Source: S015-6 sp964384945 (lineage in GTDB: Bacteria > Desulfobacterota > DSWW01). Taken from it: a stretch of DNA of 64,000 bases. Shown piece by piece: positions 19,534 through 28,009 of the stretch (its first letter is position 1; each line of letters begins with the position of its first letter). The notes beneath the pieces are model-generated. The model was not told where the DNA came from. It saw only the letters and a list, made by a program, of their open reading frames with translations, and searched no databases. Location of the stretch: positions 20,706 to 84,705 of the forward strand of contig CAYLMK010000023.1 of NCBI GenBank assembly GCA_964384945.1, given 5' to 3'. The position numbers were made by a program, and so were the translations under genes.

Positions 19534-19581
19534 GGAAACAGGTGAAGAACCCGCTTTTGCTCAGCCGGCACCCGTGGAAGA

Positions 19582-19601
19582 CCTCCCGCCCGGCCGGGAG
19601 G
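19582..19601. repeat. GC-rich hairpin between ligase and thiolase
   Basis: CCTCCCG (19582-19588) pairs with CGGGAGG (19595-19601) around a 6-nt loop in the 217-bp spacer between the acyl-CoA ligase and thiolase genes. There is no T-tract, so it is not a canonical terminator; it could attenuate or stabilise the polycistronic mRNA. Confidence 0.35.
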
Positions 19602-19750
19602 AGCAACGCCTGTGGCGGGTCTTATCAAGAGAAGAGAAGAGGATACCTCTCTTGGGGTGCACCGGCCCTGGGCAGACGTACCGGGGACTGTGTTTCTCGT
19701 TACTGCGAGGTTGACACCCGCTTCGCCCATGGAACGAAGGAGCTGAAGTC

Positions 19751-20941
19751 ATGAGAGACGTAGTGATCGGAGCCTACTTGAGAACGGCGCAATCCAGGTC
19801 CAGACCGAACGAGCCCGCTAGGGACTGGTTCCACAAGCTGCGAGGCGACGAAATGCTGGCGATGCTGCTTCCGGAGGTCTGCAGGCGGGCTAAAGTCAAA
19901 CCTGAGGAAGTCGAAGATTTCCTGGTGGGTTGTGCGCAGGCGGTGGGCGAACAGTGGACGTACGGAGGCCGCCATCCCATATTTCTCGCCAATTTCCCGG
20001 AGACGATCGCGGCAAAACAGCTCGACCAGCAGTGCGGGTCCGCCATGACGGCGATCCACATGGGTTTTATGGAAATAGCGATGGGCTACGCCGATATCGT
20101 AATCGCCGCCGGCATGGAGCACATGACGCGGGTGCCCATGGGTGCCCCAGGCAAAGTCGAGCCGCCGATGCAACTGTTTTCCGAAAAGAAGTACAGGCAT
20201 TGGGACATGATGACAACGACAAACATGGGGCTGACCGCCGAGAAGCTCTTTTCGAAGACCGACTTCACGAAGGAGGATCTGGATGAATGGGGGACCCGTG
20301 CACACAATCTGGCCGAGGAGGCTCAGAAACAGGGTTTCTTCGACGGCGAGATACTCCCGCTTGAAGCGGAACAGGCCGACGGTTCAGTCATGGCCGTCAA
20401 ATCCGATCAGGCGGTGCGATTTGGGGCGACGCCGGAGGGGATGCGAGACCTCCGGCCCGCATTCAAGCCGGATGGGGTCATCACCGCGGGCAACTCGTCC
20501 CCGTTGAACGCGGGCGCGACCTCGATGGTGCTCATAGCCAGGGATGTGGCCAGAAAGAAGGGGGTCAAACCCCTGGCGAAGATCGTGTCCATAGGGTTCG
20601 CCGGTGTCGATCCGACGATCATGGGTCAAGGACCGGTACCCGCGAGCCGCAGGGCCCTGAAAGCTGCGGGGCTGAGGGCGGAGGATATCGACTACTGGGA
20701 AATCAACGAAGCGTTCTGCATCGTAGCGCTCAACTGCATCAAGGAATTGGGCATCGACGCGGAACGGGTGAACGTGATGGGCGGTGGAACCGCCATCGGC
20801 CACCCACTGGGCGCCACCGGCGTGAGGTTGGTCGGTACGCTGGCCCGCATACTCGAAGCGAAGGGTGGCCGGTACGGTTGCGCGAACGCGTGCTGCGGCG
20901 GTGGCCAGGGTGTCGCTACAATCATCGAGAGAGAAGCATGA
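19751..20941 (+). CDS. thiolase / acetyl-CoA C-acyltransferase
   Basis: This 396-aa thiolase has all three active-site blocks: nucleophilic Cys95 in QQCGSAM, the general-base His in GGGTAIGHPLGATG (about 345) and the second Cys in the C-terminal CCGGGQG. It would cleave a 3-oxoacyl-CoA to acetyl-CoA plus a shortened acyl-CoA, or run the reverse condensation. AAGGAG lies upstream of the ATG. With the ligase, SDR and enoyl/dienoyl reductase it completes a beta-oxidation-like set, although no enoyl-CoA hydratase or acyl-CoA dehydrogenase is present in the window. Confidence 0.92.
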   Translation: MRDVVIGAYLRTAQSRSRPNEPARDWFHKLRGDEMLAMLLPEVCRRAKVKPEEVEDFLVGCAQAVGEQWTYGGRHPIFLANFPETIAAKQLDQQCGSAMTAIHMGFMEIAMGYADIVIAAGMEHMTRVPMGAPGKVEPPMQLFSEKKYRHWDMMTTTNMGLTAEKLFSKTDFTKEDLDEWGTRAHNLAEEAQKQGFFDGEILPLEAEQADGSVMAVKSDQAVRFGATPEGMRDLRPAFKPDGVITAGNSSPLNAGATSMVLIARDVARKKGVKPLAKIVSIGFAGVDPTIMGQGPVPASRRALKAAGLRAEDIDYWEINEAFCIVALNCIKELGIDAERVNVMGGGTAIGHPLGATGVRLVGTLARILEAKGGRYGCANACCGGGQGVATIIEREA

Positions 20942-21090
20942 GGTGAAGGCAAGTTCAAGAACTGGTAGGCGCTGTCCGCCGCGGCGATGTAAATGCTCTT
21001 ACAGGCTGCCTCAGGTAACTGCTCCTGTCTGTTTGCGAAGGCAGCGCTGGTCTCCAGCCCCACAGCGCGCCGGACGAAGGAGGGGCTACG

Positions 21091-21876
21091 ATGATACGTT
21101 TCGTGCATCTATTCAACTATGCAGAGGGGATTTCGAAGGATCAGGGGGAGGAGTGGTACCTGGGAGAACACGTGCCGGAGGCGAAGAAACTGCCTGGCGT
21201 GAAGAGGTACATCTCGTGGCTTGGCGTCGAAGTGCCCCACAGACTCGACCCTATGTTGCCCACCCCGGCCGATCAATTTGTGCGCCGAAGCGAGTTATGG
21301 TTTGACAATCTGGAAACAGCCCTGGAGTCGATCAACAGGAAATCGTCGCTCTGGAAAGGCTCCGGGAAAGGGGGGGCCGGTTTCAGGGAGTTCGAGTGCT
21401 TGTTTCTCGACGAAGCACCTCAATATGATCTCTTGAAGCACGCGCCACCTCAGCACTATAAGTACATGACCTTGCCGCTCAATTGGACGAGTGGTGCACC
21501 CAAGGTCGAGGAACCTCGGCTCGAAGACTTCTACATCGATACGTATTTCCTTTTTTATGGACCGGACGTTTCTTCTGTGGATGGCGAGGAATGGTATCTC
21601 GGACACCACACGCGAGAGGGCAAGCAATTTCCCGGTATGAAGCACTACAAGACCTGGAAGGCTATTGCCGTACCCGAGGCCCCACAATCTTCCTTGAAGC
21701 CGAACAAGTGGTATCGTTTGACGGAGCTAGGGGTAACCTTCGACATGTTCTACGATACGATGATAAGACCGGAAACCCGCATACGTTTCACGCCGTCACC
21801 GCTGGGAAACGTGATTGGGGGCTGGGGCAACATATTCATCAAGCTTGATCAGAGAGAGGACTTCCTCGCTGGGTAG
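21091..21876 (+). CDS. EthD-like double-repeat protein, divergent copy 3
   Basis: This 261-aa protein has two internal repeats marked by GEEWYLGEHVPEAKKLPGVKRY and GEEWYLGHHTREGKQFPGMKHY, each starting an EthD-type fold (about residues 1-85 and 145-220). It is clearly related in layout to the proteins at 13433 and 16237 but far more diverged. AAGGAGG lies 7 nt upstream. It is the last gene of the rightward cluster before the insertion sequence, so the cluster may have been cut here. Reaction unknown. Confidence 0.72.
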   Translation: MIRFVHLFNYAEGISKDQGEEWYLGEHVPEAKKLPGVKRYISWLGVEVPHRLDPMLPTPADQFVRRSELWFDNLETALESINRKSSLWKGSGKGGAGFREFECLFLDEAPQYDLLKHAPPQHYKYMTLPLNWTSGAPKVEEPRLEDFYIDTYFLFYGPDVSSVDGEEWYLGHHTREGKQFPGMKHYKTWKAIAVPEAPQSSLKPNKWYRLTELGVTFDMFYDTMIRPETRIRFTPSPLGNVIGGWGNIFIKLDQREDFLAG

Positions 21877-21908
21877 CATTGACCCTGGATTGGGCTGCAG
21901 GACAGCTA

Positions 21909-21934
21909 TTGACTTCCGCATAAATAATGCAATA
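21909..21934. repeat. IS630 left terminal inverted repeat
   Basis: This is the left end of the insertion sequence; the best-conserved part is 21915-21932, which matches the complement of 22991-23008 with one mismatch. Confidence 0.8.
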
Positions 21935-21965
21935 TCATAGAGGCATCCTGAAAGGAGGTGCCTCT

Positions 21966-22987
21966 ATGAGACCGCAGGGTTCTCCAAAAACGCTGGAGCA
22001 ACGTCGGCGTCGCGTGGTCGGTTTGTTGAAGCAGAATCTTTCTCTCCATGAGATTGCCCGTCGGATCGGATGCCATGCCAGCTCTGTGCTTCGCTGGCGC
22101 AACGCGTTGCGCTCTGGCGGAGCGGATGCGCTGAAACCCAAGCCAGCGCCCGGCCGACCGCCCAGACTGACCGAGAAGCAGAAAGCAACATTGATCAAGC
22201 TCTTGGCGCAGGGCGCCATGGCCCACGGGTACCGGACGGAATTGTGGACCACCCAACGAATCGCCACGGTGATCGAACGGCGGCTGGGGGTGAAGTATCA
22301 TCGCAATCACGTGGGCAAACTCCTACACCAATTGGGCTGGGGTCACCAGAAACCCGAACGGCGCGCCGTCGAACGCGACGAGGCAGCCATTGCCCAATGG
22401 AAGTCTACGGTGTGGCCTGCAGTAAAAAAAACGCCGCAAGGCTGGCGGCCCACATCGTCTTTGTCGACGAATCGGGGTTCCTCCTGATCCCCACGGTACG
22501 GAAAACGTGGAGCCCTGTGGGCCAGACCCCTGTGGTGCGTCACTGCTACCGCCACGACCGGATCTCGGCAATCTCCGGGATTGCCGTCAGCCCCAAGCGC
22601 CTGCATTGTGCGCTCTATTGCCTGTTGTATGAGGACAATATCCAGGGCGAAGAGGTGAAGGTGTTTCTCCGTCATCTTCTATGCCAGATCCGTGGGCATC
22701 TGATTGTTCTGCTCGACAATGGTAAGATCCATCGCGCCGATCCTGTCAAGGATCTGCTCCTGCGAACGCGCCGGCTCCATTTGGTAGCCTTTCCCGCATA
22801 TGCTCCCGAATTGAACCCCGATGAAGGCGTCTGGAACCACCTCAAGAGTGCCCTGGCCAACGGGCGACCGGACACCCAAGAGGAGTTGATGGACGTGCTG
22901 GCCGACGAAATCTGCCGTCTGGCCGCCTCTCAGCGCCTCCTGCGCGGCTGCATCCAGCAATCCGAGCTACCCCCTTTTTTGCCCTAA
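21966..22987 (+). CDS. IS630-family transposase, made by -1 frameshift
   Basis: ORF A (from ATG 21966, AAAGGAGG upstream) encodes the helix-turn-helix domain (LHEIARRIGCHASSVLRW) and stops at 22487. ORF B continues in the -1 frame and carries the DDE catalytic domain: VDESGF (first Asp), LDNGKIH (second Asp) and LNPDEGVW (Glu). The protein sequence joins smoothly as WPAVKK/NAARLAAHIVF at a run of eight A near 22424-22431, a classic slippery site for -1 frameshifting. The fused product would be about 340 aa, normal for the family. The catalytic triad and both ends are intact, so the element may be active. Confidence 0.85.
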
Positions 22988-22988
22988 G

Positions 22989-23014
22989 TGTTGCATTAGT
23001 TATGCGGAGCTCTA
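22989..23014. repeat. IS630 right terminal inverted repeat
   Basis: This is the right end of the insertion sequence, complementary to the left end over the core TTGCATTAGTTATGCGGA (22991-23008), with TA immediately outside. Confidence 0.8.
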
Positions 23015-23139
23015 TAGTGGGGCTGCAACCGGGCGGCCCGGGGTTTTCGCGGCAGATTGCTCCCAGAGCAAATGCCTGAGACTTGAATATCGCTAGCTGT
23101 CTGTGCCGTACTTACCCCAAGACGGGCCGGGACGCGTTA

Positions 23140-24972
23140 TTATTCCTGCATTTCGTGTTCGGGCTGGTGCAGTTGTATTCCTCCGGTGTCCGAAGGAGGA
23201 ATTCCGTCCGTAGCCGGGCCGATAGGTTGGGCTGGTACCGGCGGTTGGCTGGGTGCAGTTTGCTCAAGAGTGAGCCCGCTCCGCAATTCGAAGGCGCTCG
23301 CGAGCCGCGCGCCGTCCGTTTCGGTCTTCGTGAGATAGAGTCTCTTGCAGCCAATGTCGGCCCTGACCACGGCCTGGTGACCGGTGAGGAAGATATAGGC
23401 CTGCCGGGGCGGCAGGTTCTGGATCTGTGAGGGGAGCACAAGGGGCTCGGTCACCGCGCGCTTGGCGAAAGAGACGCCGTCCTTGAAGTCTTCCACGCCG
23501 GCCGAGGTGGTCTTCTCCGGCTGCCAGTATTGGGTCTCCCCGAAATACTCTGAAAGTTGCCGGGTTGTGATGGTGTCCCGTGTTCTCAGGACGATCAGGT
23601 TGTTCAGGTTCCCGAGGATGCTCTGCCGGTCTTCCCTTCCGTAGATCTTGTCGATCTGCCCGAATTCCTGCACCCCAATGGAGACCGCCGCACCTTTGCT
23701 CCTGCCGAGTCTCAAGATCTGGACTACGGCGGGCAGGTTGTTCAATGCCCCGAATTCGTCCAGGACCAGAAAGAGCTTGCGGTTGGGGTCGTCGCTCATG
23801 GACACGAGCTTGGAGGCGAACATGTCCATGAAAAGGGAAAGGGAAGGGCGAAGGGTGTCCTCGAACCTGGGGTTGTTCATGAGAAAGATGAACCCGGGCC
23901 GGTCATGGCCGGACTCGAGCCACTCCGAGATGGAGAAGTCCCCGTCGGGCAGGTACTGCAGGGCGTTGATGTAGAGCATGAAGACGCTGTTGTAGGACTG
24001 GGCCATCTTGGAGGCCGGGTCGGTCAAGTGGTGGCTCCCCTGGGCGCCGTAGGTGGTGGACTTGAGCCAGGTGAGCTTGTCGGTGATCGGCGCGATAGAG
24101 ATGTTCCAGAGTTCCTGGTTGGAGGTGCGGCCGCTGGCGTGAGCGTAGTGGAGGAGCCCGGTCAGGATGTGGCGGGCGCCGTTCTCCCAGTTGGGATCCC
24201 GGATGTTCCGGTCCACGGGGATCAACCTGTGCGCAACGCGTTCGATGTCGGTGACGTCGGTTATGTCGTTGAAGATGGTCCAGCGGAGCGACCGGCTGTC
24301 CAGAGGGTTGTAGATGAGATTCGTTCCGGAGAGGGCGGCCTCGTAGTCGTAGAACCTCGCGGTGAACTCCCCCTTGGCGCAGTGGATGATCCCCTTTTCG
24401 CGCTGCTCCATGAGCGCGGCGACGAGCGGCGCGAAGTAGGAGTAGGTCTTGCCGCTGCCGGTGGCGCCCACCACTCCGAAGTGGAAGGTGTCCAGGCTCC
24501 TGGGGATGAGGATATCGCCGAGGGTGAGGCGTATGGGCTCCCCGGAGGCACGGATCCTGCGGTTCAGCTCGCTCACTGGGACGAGCTTGGCCCCCCGGAT
24601 GTACTCGGTGGTCGAGTGTTCTTTGGCCTTCCTGCGGAAATACCGAAGGCAGACCGGGTAGGCAGCGAGCGGGAAGAAGATGAGGATCAGGGGGTAGTAC
24701 CAGAGTTCCCGGCCGGCCGCGGTGAGCTGAAGCTTGAGGTAGCCCACGTACTCCTGACCGGTCACGACGCCGTTCACATACTGGCTGGAGGCGTCCCAGA
24801 GATTGCGGAGCACGAGCACGATCGCGGCTGCGTCCCTTTGGCTGGCGAGGATCATGGCGGCCACGAGAAGGACGGTGAGGAGCGCAAGGAGCTTCACGAT
24901 GTTCTCGTGCATCTTGAGTTCCATCCGTAGGGCGTTCCACCAGGTTTCGTGGCCGATGTAGGTCTCGTCCAT
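23140..24972 (-). CDS. type IV coupling protein (VirD4/TraD-like)
   Basis: This 610-aa protein has two N-terminal transmembrane helices (about 26-42 and 91-108), Walker A GATGSGKT at 169-176 and Walker B LFLVLDEFGAL, plus the TraD/TraG-type region QILRLGRSKGAAVSIGVQEF. Type IV coupling proteins bring relaxase-bound DNA to the secretion channel. The start at 24972 is chosen because GGAAAGAG precedes it and the frame upstream to 25155 has no matching protein features. The C-terminal 60 residues are Pro/Gln-rich and disordered-looking. The relaxase gene lies two genes upstream on the same strand, confirming a conjugation module; no mating-pair-formation genes are in the window. Confidence 0.9.
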   Translation of the reverse strand: MDETYIGHETWWNALRMELKMHENIVKLLALLTVLLVAAMILASQRDAAAIVLVLRNLWDASSQYVNGVVTGQEYVGYLKLQLTAAGRELWYYPLILIFFPLAAYPVCLRYFRRKAKEHSTTEYIRGAKLVPVSELNRRIRASGEPIRLTLGDILIPRSLDTFHFGVVGATGSGKTYSYFAPLVAALMEQREKGIIHCAKGEFTARFYDYEAALSGTNLIYNPLDSRSLRWTIFNDITDVTDIERVAHRLIPVDRNIRDPNWENGARHILTGLLHYAHASGRTSNQELWNISIAPITDKLTWLKSTTYGAQGSHHLTDPASKMAQSYNSVFMLYINALQYLPDGDFSISEWLESGHDRPGFIFLMNNPRFEDTLRPSLSLFMDMFASKLVSMSDDPNRKLFLVLDEFGALNNLPAVVQILRLGRSKGAAVSIGVQEFGQIDKIYGREDRQSILGNLNNLIVLRTRDTITTRQLSEYFGETQYWQPEKTTSAGVEDFKDGVSFAKRAVTEPLVLPSQIQNLPPRQAYIFLTGHQAVVRADIGCKRLYLTKTETDGARLASAFELRSGLTLEQTAPSQPPVPAQPIGPATDGIPPSDTGGIQLHQPEHEMQE

Positions 24973-25155
24973 GGGGTTACTCTCTTTCCAGTGTCTTGTG
25001 TTTGCCTTGTCTCCGTCGAGTGTCCGGTGCCGTCCGATGTCACGGAGAAAGATGGATGCACGCGTATGTAATGCAACGGGAACGCCTCGACAGGAGGCTG
25101 ATTCCCCGGTGCAGTTGCTCCACCTGAGCCGTTGTATTCGCTTTGCAGTTGTCAA

Positions 25156-26490
25156 TCATCTGCCACGGCTCCGGGTCTGGTCCTCGGGCGTGGGGAGCCG
25201 GTGCCTTGCGTAGAACTCGTTCGTTTCGGCGCGCTGCTTTTCGGTCAGGAGCGGGTAGAGGGTCTCGACGACGTACTGGTTGATCCGCTCGGCGTTGGCG
25301 CGCCAGGTGTCGGCGCTGGTCTTCAGGCGGTTGTTCTGCCAGGCGAGCCATCCGAAGGCAGGCAGGCCGAGCAGGGCCGCGGCTGCGATCGCGGCGAGGA
25401 AGGTTCTGAGCCCGACCCTGAAGTTCTCTGCCTGCAGCTTTTCGGCGACGCGCAGGCTCGAGGTGGAAACCCTGGTGAGTGTCTGGGCTGACTCCGTGGC
25501 GTGGTTGCGGAATGCGGTCAGGATCTCGTCCGAGCTTTTTCGGAGCTGCCCAGGGATTTGGTCGAGGGTCTCGAGACGGCGATGGAGTTCCTGGCTGTGG
25601 CGCTCGCTTGCCTGCTCGAGGAGGTTTGCGGCCTGCTGCTGGGCAGCGAGGAAACCGGTGGTGAGACCCGTCACGCTCTCACTGACTCTCTGCCGGGCAT
25701 CTTCCAGGGTGTCGATGTTCTCCCGCATGCACTTGCGGAAGTTTTCGTGGAGCCAGTCCAGAGTGTCATTGGCCTGAATGTACAGGCAGGAGATGAATCT
25801 TCTCACCTGGTCGAGTTCTGCGACGAAGATCTGTCTCACCTCTTCGAGGTTCTCGGCGACGTCAGGGTGGATACCGGGGAGCTGTTTGGGGGGGGGCGTG
25901 GACTCGGGGTCTTCGACCGCGGAGGGAGATGGGAAGGGCAGGAGGTCGAGGATGTCGATGGGGTCTCTTTCCTTCGGGCCAGGATCCTGTTGAGGGGTTC
26001 TATCCGGGACGTCCGAGGCGGCGAATCGTGCGGGTGCGCCTGGAAATGCCTCTGTGGAAGGGACCGGTGAAGGCTCTGTCTTGAAATTCGTCTGTTTCAG
26101 AGACAGAGCGGACCCGGGTGTGGGCGGAGGTTTGGCCGGCATTTCGGGTGGGAACTGAGGGTCCGGCAGGGCAGGGGAGGGCGGTTCCGATGAGGTCCCC
26201 CTGGGGTCGTGTGGTTGATCTTGTTCCGGAACGGAGGGCGTGTTTGCCGGAGTGCGTGAAAGGCTCTCCCTCTCGGGCGGACCATCATGCGGGTCGGCCG
26301 AATCGTCGAAGGCCGGCCCGTGAAAGAGCGGGAGCATGCCGGCCTGATCGCAACAGGTGAGTGCAACCCGTTTCAGGAACGCCCCGGGGGTGATAGGGCT
26401 GCCTGGGCTCGCGGCGTTCATGACATCGAGCAGCTTCGAGAATTCCTCGGGCTGAAGTTTGATGTTGATGCTGGTTCTGCGTTTGGTCAT
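25156..26490 (-). CDS. mobilisation accessory protein: RHH-like N-terminus, coiled coil, membrane anchor
   Basis: This 444-aa protein is not assigned to a known family. The N-terminus (RRTSINIKLQPEEFSKLLDV, then a helical segment) looks like a ribbon-helix-helix or MobC-type DNA-binding domain. Residues about 70-220 are Pro/Ser-rich, about 220-350 are long amphipathic helices (probable coiled coil), and one hydrophobic segment (FLAAIAAAALLGLPAFGWLAW) lies near residue 385. It sits between the relaxase and coupling-protein genes, the position of relaxosome accessory factors such as TraJ/TrwA/MobC, and could link relaxosome and membrane. Start chosen by GGAGGGAG upstream. Confidence 0.6.
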   Translation of the reverse strand: MTKRRTSINIKLQPEEFSKLLDVMNAASPGSPITPGAFLKRVALTCCDQAGMLPLFHGPAFDDSADPHDGPPERESLSRTPANTPSVPEQDQPHDPRGTSSEPPSPALPDPQFPPEMPAKPPPTPGSALSLKQTNFKTEPSPVPSTEAFPGAPARFAASDVPDRTPQQDPGPKERDPIDILDLLPFPSPSAVEDPESTPPPKQLPGIHPDVAENLEEVRQIFVAELDQVRRFISCLYIQANDTLDWLHENFRKCMRENIDTLEDARQRVSESVTGLTTGFLAAQQQAANLLEQASERHSQELHRRLETLDQIPGQLRKSSDEILTAFRNHATESAQTLTRVSTSSLRVAEKLQAENFRVGLRTFLAAIAAAALLGLPAFGWLAWQNNRLKTSADTWRANAERINQYVVETLYPLLTEKQRAETNEFYARHRLPTPEDQTRSRGR

Positions 26491-26526
26491 CACATCTTCT
26501 CCCTCCGGCGGGGCACCTGTCACGGA

Positions 26527-27774
26527 TCAAATCTCGAGTTCAAATCTCCGGTCATGCTTGCCTTCGTTCCTGCCGTGAAGGTCTTGCCCTTCTATGGGCG
26601 TCCTGTCGTGTTCGCTGGAGGGAGGGACCTTCCCGGCGGAGGCACCGATGGACTCGATCCCGTACGATCCGACGCCGAGCCTGAGAGAGGCGAGGAGGAC
26701 CTGTTCCAGGGTCGGCTTGTGCCCCGTGGCGCTTTGGAGATATGTCACTGCCCTGGCCAGAAGGTCTTCCGGAGTGTCCGGTGTGCCCGCCCCGTCGTCG
26801 GGGAAGACCCGTTCCCGGGCTCCTCCTTCGCGGCGCATGGCCAGTTGCGGGAGGGTCTCGAGAGGCGTCCCCAGGTGCTCGGCACTCGCTCTCCACATCG
26901 CCGTCAGTTCTTCCCTGGTGACATCGTGCGCCTTCCAGAGACGGGTGTTGAGGGTAGCCCGGTCATAGACCTTCTGGATGACCGTGTCAGGGTGCCTCTC
27001 GCGATAATCCTTCACTTGCCGTTCGATTTCAGTGCGCCGCTTGGAAAACGCCAGGATCAGGGAATCGGGTACACCGGCCATTTCCCACAGGCCGTTTTGC
27101 GGGTCTGTGATCCGTATGCGGTAGCCGACCGTAGCGAGGTCCCTGGCGAGCTCGTTCTGGTAGATCTGACCCAAGAGAAGGCGGTGCCGGTAGAACGGGT
27201 TGGACAGGACGGCGGTTGTGCCCCGGCCGGTACGGATCTGCTTTCCACGGTGGAGGGCCCGCCATTGACCGTCTTCGGGCCTGCGCGTGATGTTGAGGAC
27301 AAAGGCGTGGGTGTGCAGCTGGGGGTCGAGCGCCCTGGAGGTCATGTGGACGAAGAGGGCCGCCGCAATATTGCAGGTATCCACCACGACCTGTTTGCCG
27401 CCCGCCATGGCCCGGGCCTGTGCGTACCGGTCCTCGGCGAAGGCCAGGGTGGTCTTCACCGCGTCCGAATGGGCGTCCACGACCCGGCTGTCGCAGAGGC
27501 TGACGAGACTGCACGACTTGGGCGCCGAGAAGGCGAGATCGAAGCCTGCGATCCGGGTGCGGGCCGGGCCGCCGGAGCGGACGAGGCGCTTGCCTCCCGG
27601 ATCCGAGCCGGCCAGGAGATGTCGGAGGGGTTCGTCCTCGATTTGGCCGGTGAGACCCAGGGCTCGAGCCGCCTTGCCGAACCAGGCGGAGTTTCCACCC
27701 CGGAAATAGGGGTCGTCCTGGAGCAGGTACTCTTGAGCCGCTTTCGGTGTCTTCGGAGAACCGATACTCAGCAT
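26527..27774 (-). CDS. MobF-type (TrwC-like) conjugative relaxase, helicase domain absent
   Basis: This 415-aa protein begins MLSIGS, the usual MobF N-terminus, with candidate catalytic tyrosines Tyr16 and Tyr23, and the metal-binding HUH motif DPQLHTHAFVLN. It nicks oriT and attaches covalently to the 5' end of the transferred strand. Standard TrwC/TraI proteins are 950-1750 aa with a C-terminal RecD-like helicase; here the protein stops after the relaxase domain and no helicase gene follows. The frame is open upstream to 28032 but that part is translated from the repeat array, so the ATG at 27774 is preferred. The product may use a host or separate helicase. Confidence 0.85.
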   Translation of the reverse strand: MLSIGSPKTPKAAQEYLLQDDPYFRGGNSAWFGKAARALGLTGQIEDEPLRHLLAGSDPGGKRLVRSGGPARTRIAGFDLAFSAPKSCSLVSLCDSRVVDAHSDAVKTTLAFAEDRYAQARAMAGGKQVVVDTCNIAAALFVHMTSRALDPQLHTHAFVLNITRRPEDGQWRALHRGKQIRTGRGTTAVLSNPFYRHRLLLGQIYQNELARDLATVGYRIRITDPQNGLWEMAGVPDSLILAFSKRRTEIERQVKDYRERHPDTVIQKVYDRATLNTRLWKAHDVTREELTAMWRASAEHLGTPLETLPQLAMRREGGARERVFPDDGAGTPDTPEDLLARAVTYLQSATGHKPTLEQVLLASLRLGVGSYGIESIGASAGKVPPSSEHDRTPIEGQDLHGRNEGKHDRRFELEI

Positions 27775-27835
27775 ACAGTCGGGTCCGTTTCGAAACGCAG
27801 GGTTGTCACCGTTGGTTCCAGTTCCCGGGCCGTAA

Positions 27836-27984
27836 GGGGTGGACAAGGCAGGTGGACAGAAGGGGTGGACAACCCCGGTGGACACGTCGAAGCCCCGTTT
27901 AGCATCGCGTTTAGCATAGTGTGTATGCCTTGCTGCGGACCGATGGACACGAAGGTGGACAGAAGGATGGACATGAGGTGGACA
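27836..27984. repeat. TGGACA repeat array, candidate oriT/iterons
   Basis: Eight copies of TGGACA occur at 27840, 27853, 27866, 27879, 27944, 27956, 27968 and 27979. The first four are exactly 13 bp apart; the last four are 11-12 bp apart; the gap between the groups is 65 bp, five times 13. The gap holds a 10-bp direct repeat, CGTTTAGCAT, at 27896-27905 and 27908-27917. The array lies directly upstream of the relaxase gene, where MobF-type oriT sites usually are. It could be oriT, a relaxosome accessory-protein site or replication iterons. Confidence 0.65.
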
Positions 27985-28009
27985 AGGGGGGAGAGGCGGC
28001 TTGGGAGCA

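Larger units (their letters stand above)
21909..23014 (+). mobile_element. IS630-type insertion sequence
   Basis: This element of about 1.1 kb is flanked by TA on each side (21907-21908 and 23015-23016), as expected for IS630/Tc1-type target duplication. Imperfect terminal inverted repeats of about 26 bp share the core TCCGCATAA[A/C]TAATGCAA. It encodes one transposase in two overlapping frames. It lies 32 bp after the last catabolic gene and 125 bp from the leftward conjugation module, at the junction of two unrelated blocks. Confidence 0.85.

Noticed and set aside
19530..19754. 74-codon rightward frame between ligase and thiolase
   Set aside because: Basic, low-complexity peptide without recognisable motifs; overlaps the ligase stop and contains a hairpin, so treated as spacer.
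23557..24930. 457-codon rightward frame opposite the coupling protein
   Set aside because: Glu/Gly/Val-rich antisense shadow of a protein with Walker A and B motifs.
27836..27984. CRISPR array
   Set aside because: Repeat units are 6-8 bp with 5-7 bp between; far too short for CRISPR, and no cas1/cas2 is nearby. The Cas4-like nuclease at 62802 stands alone.
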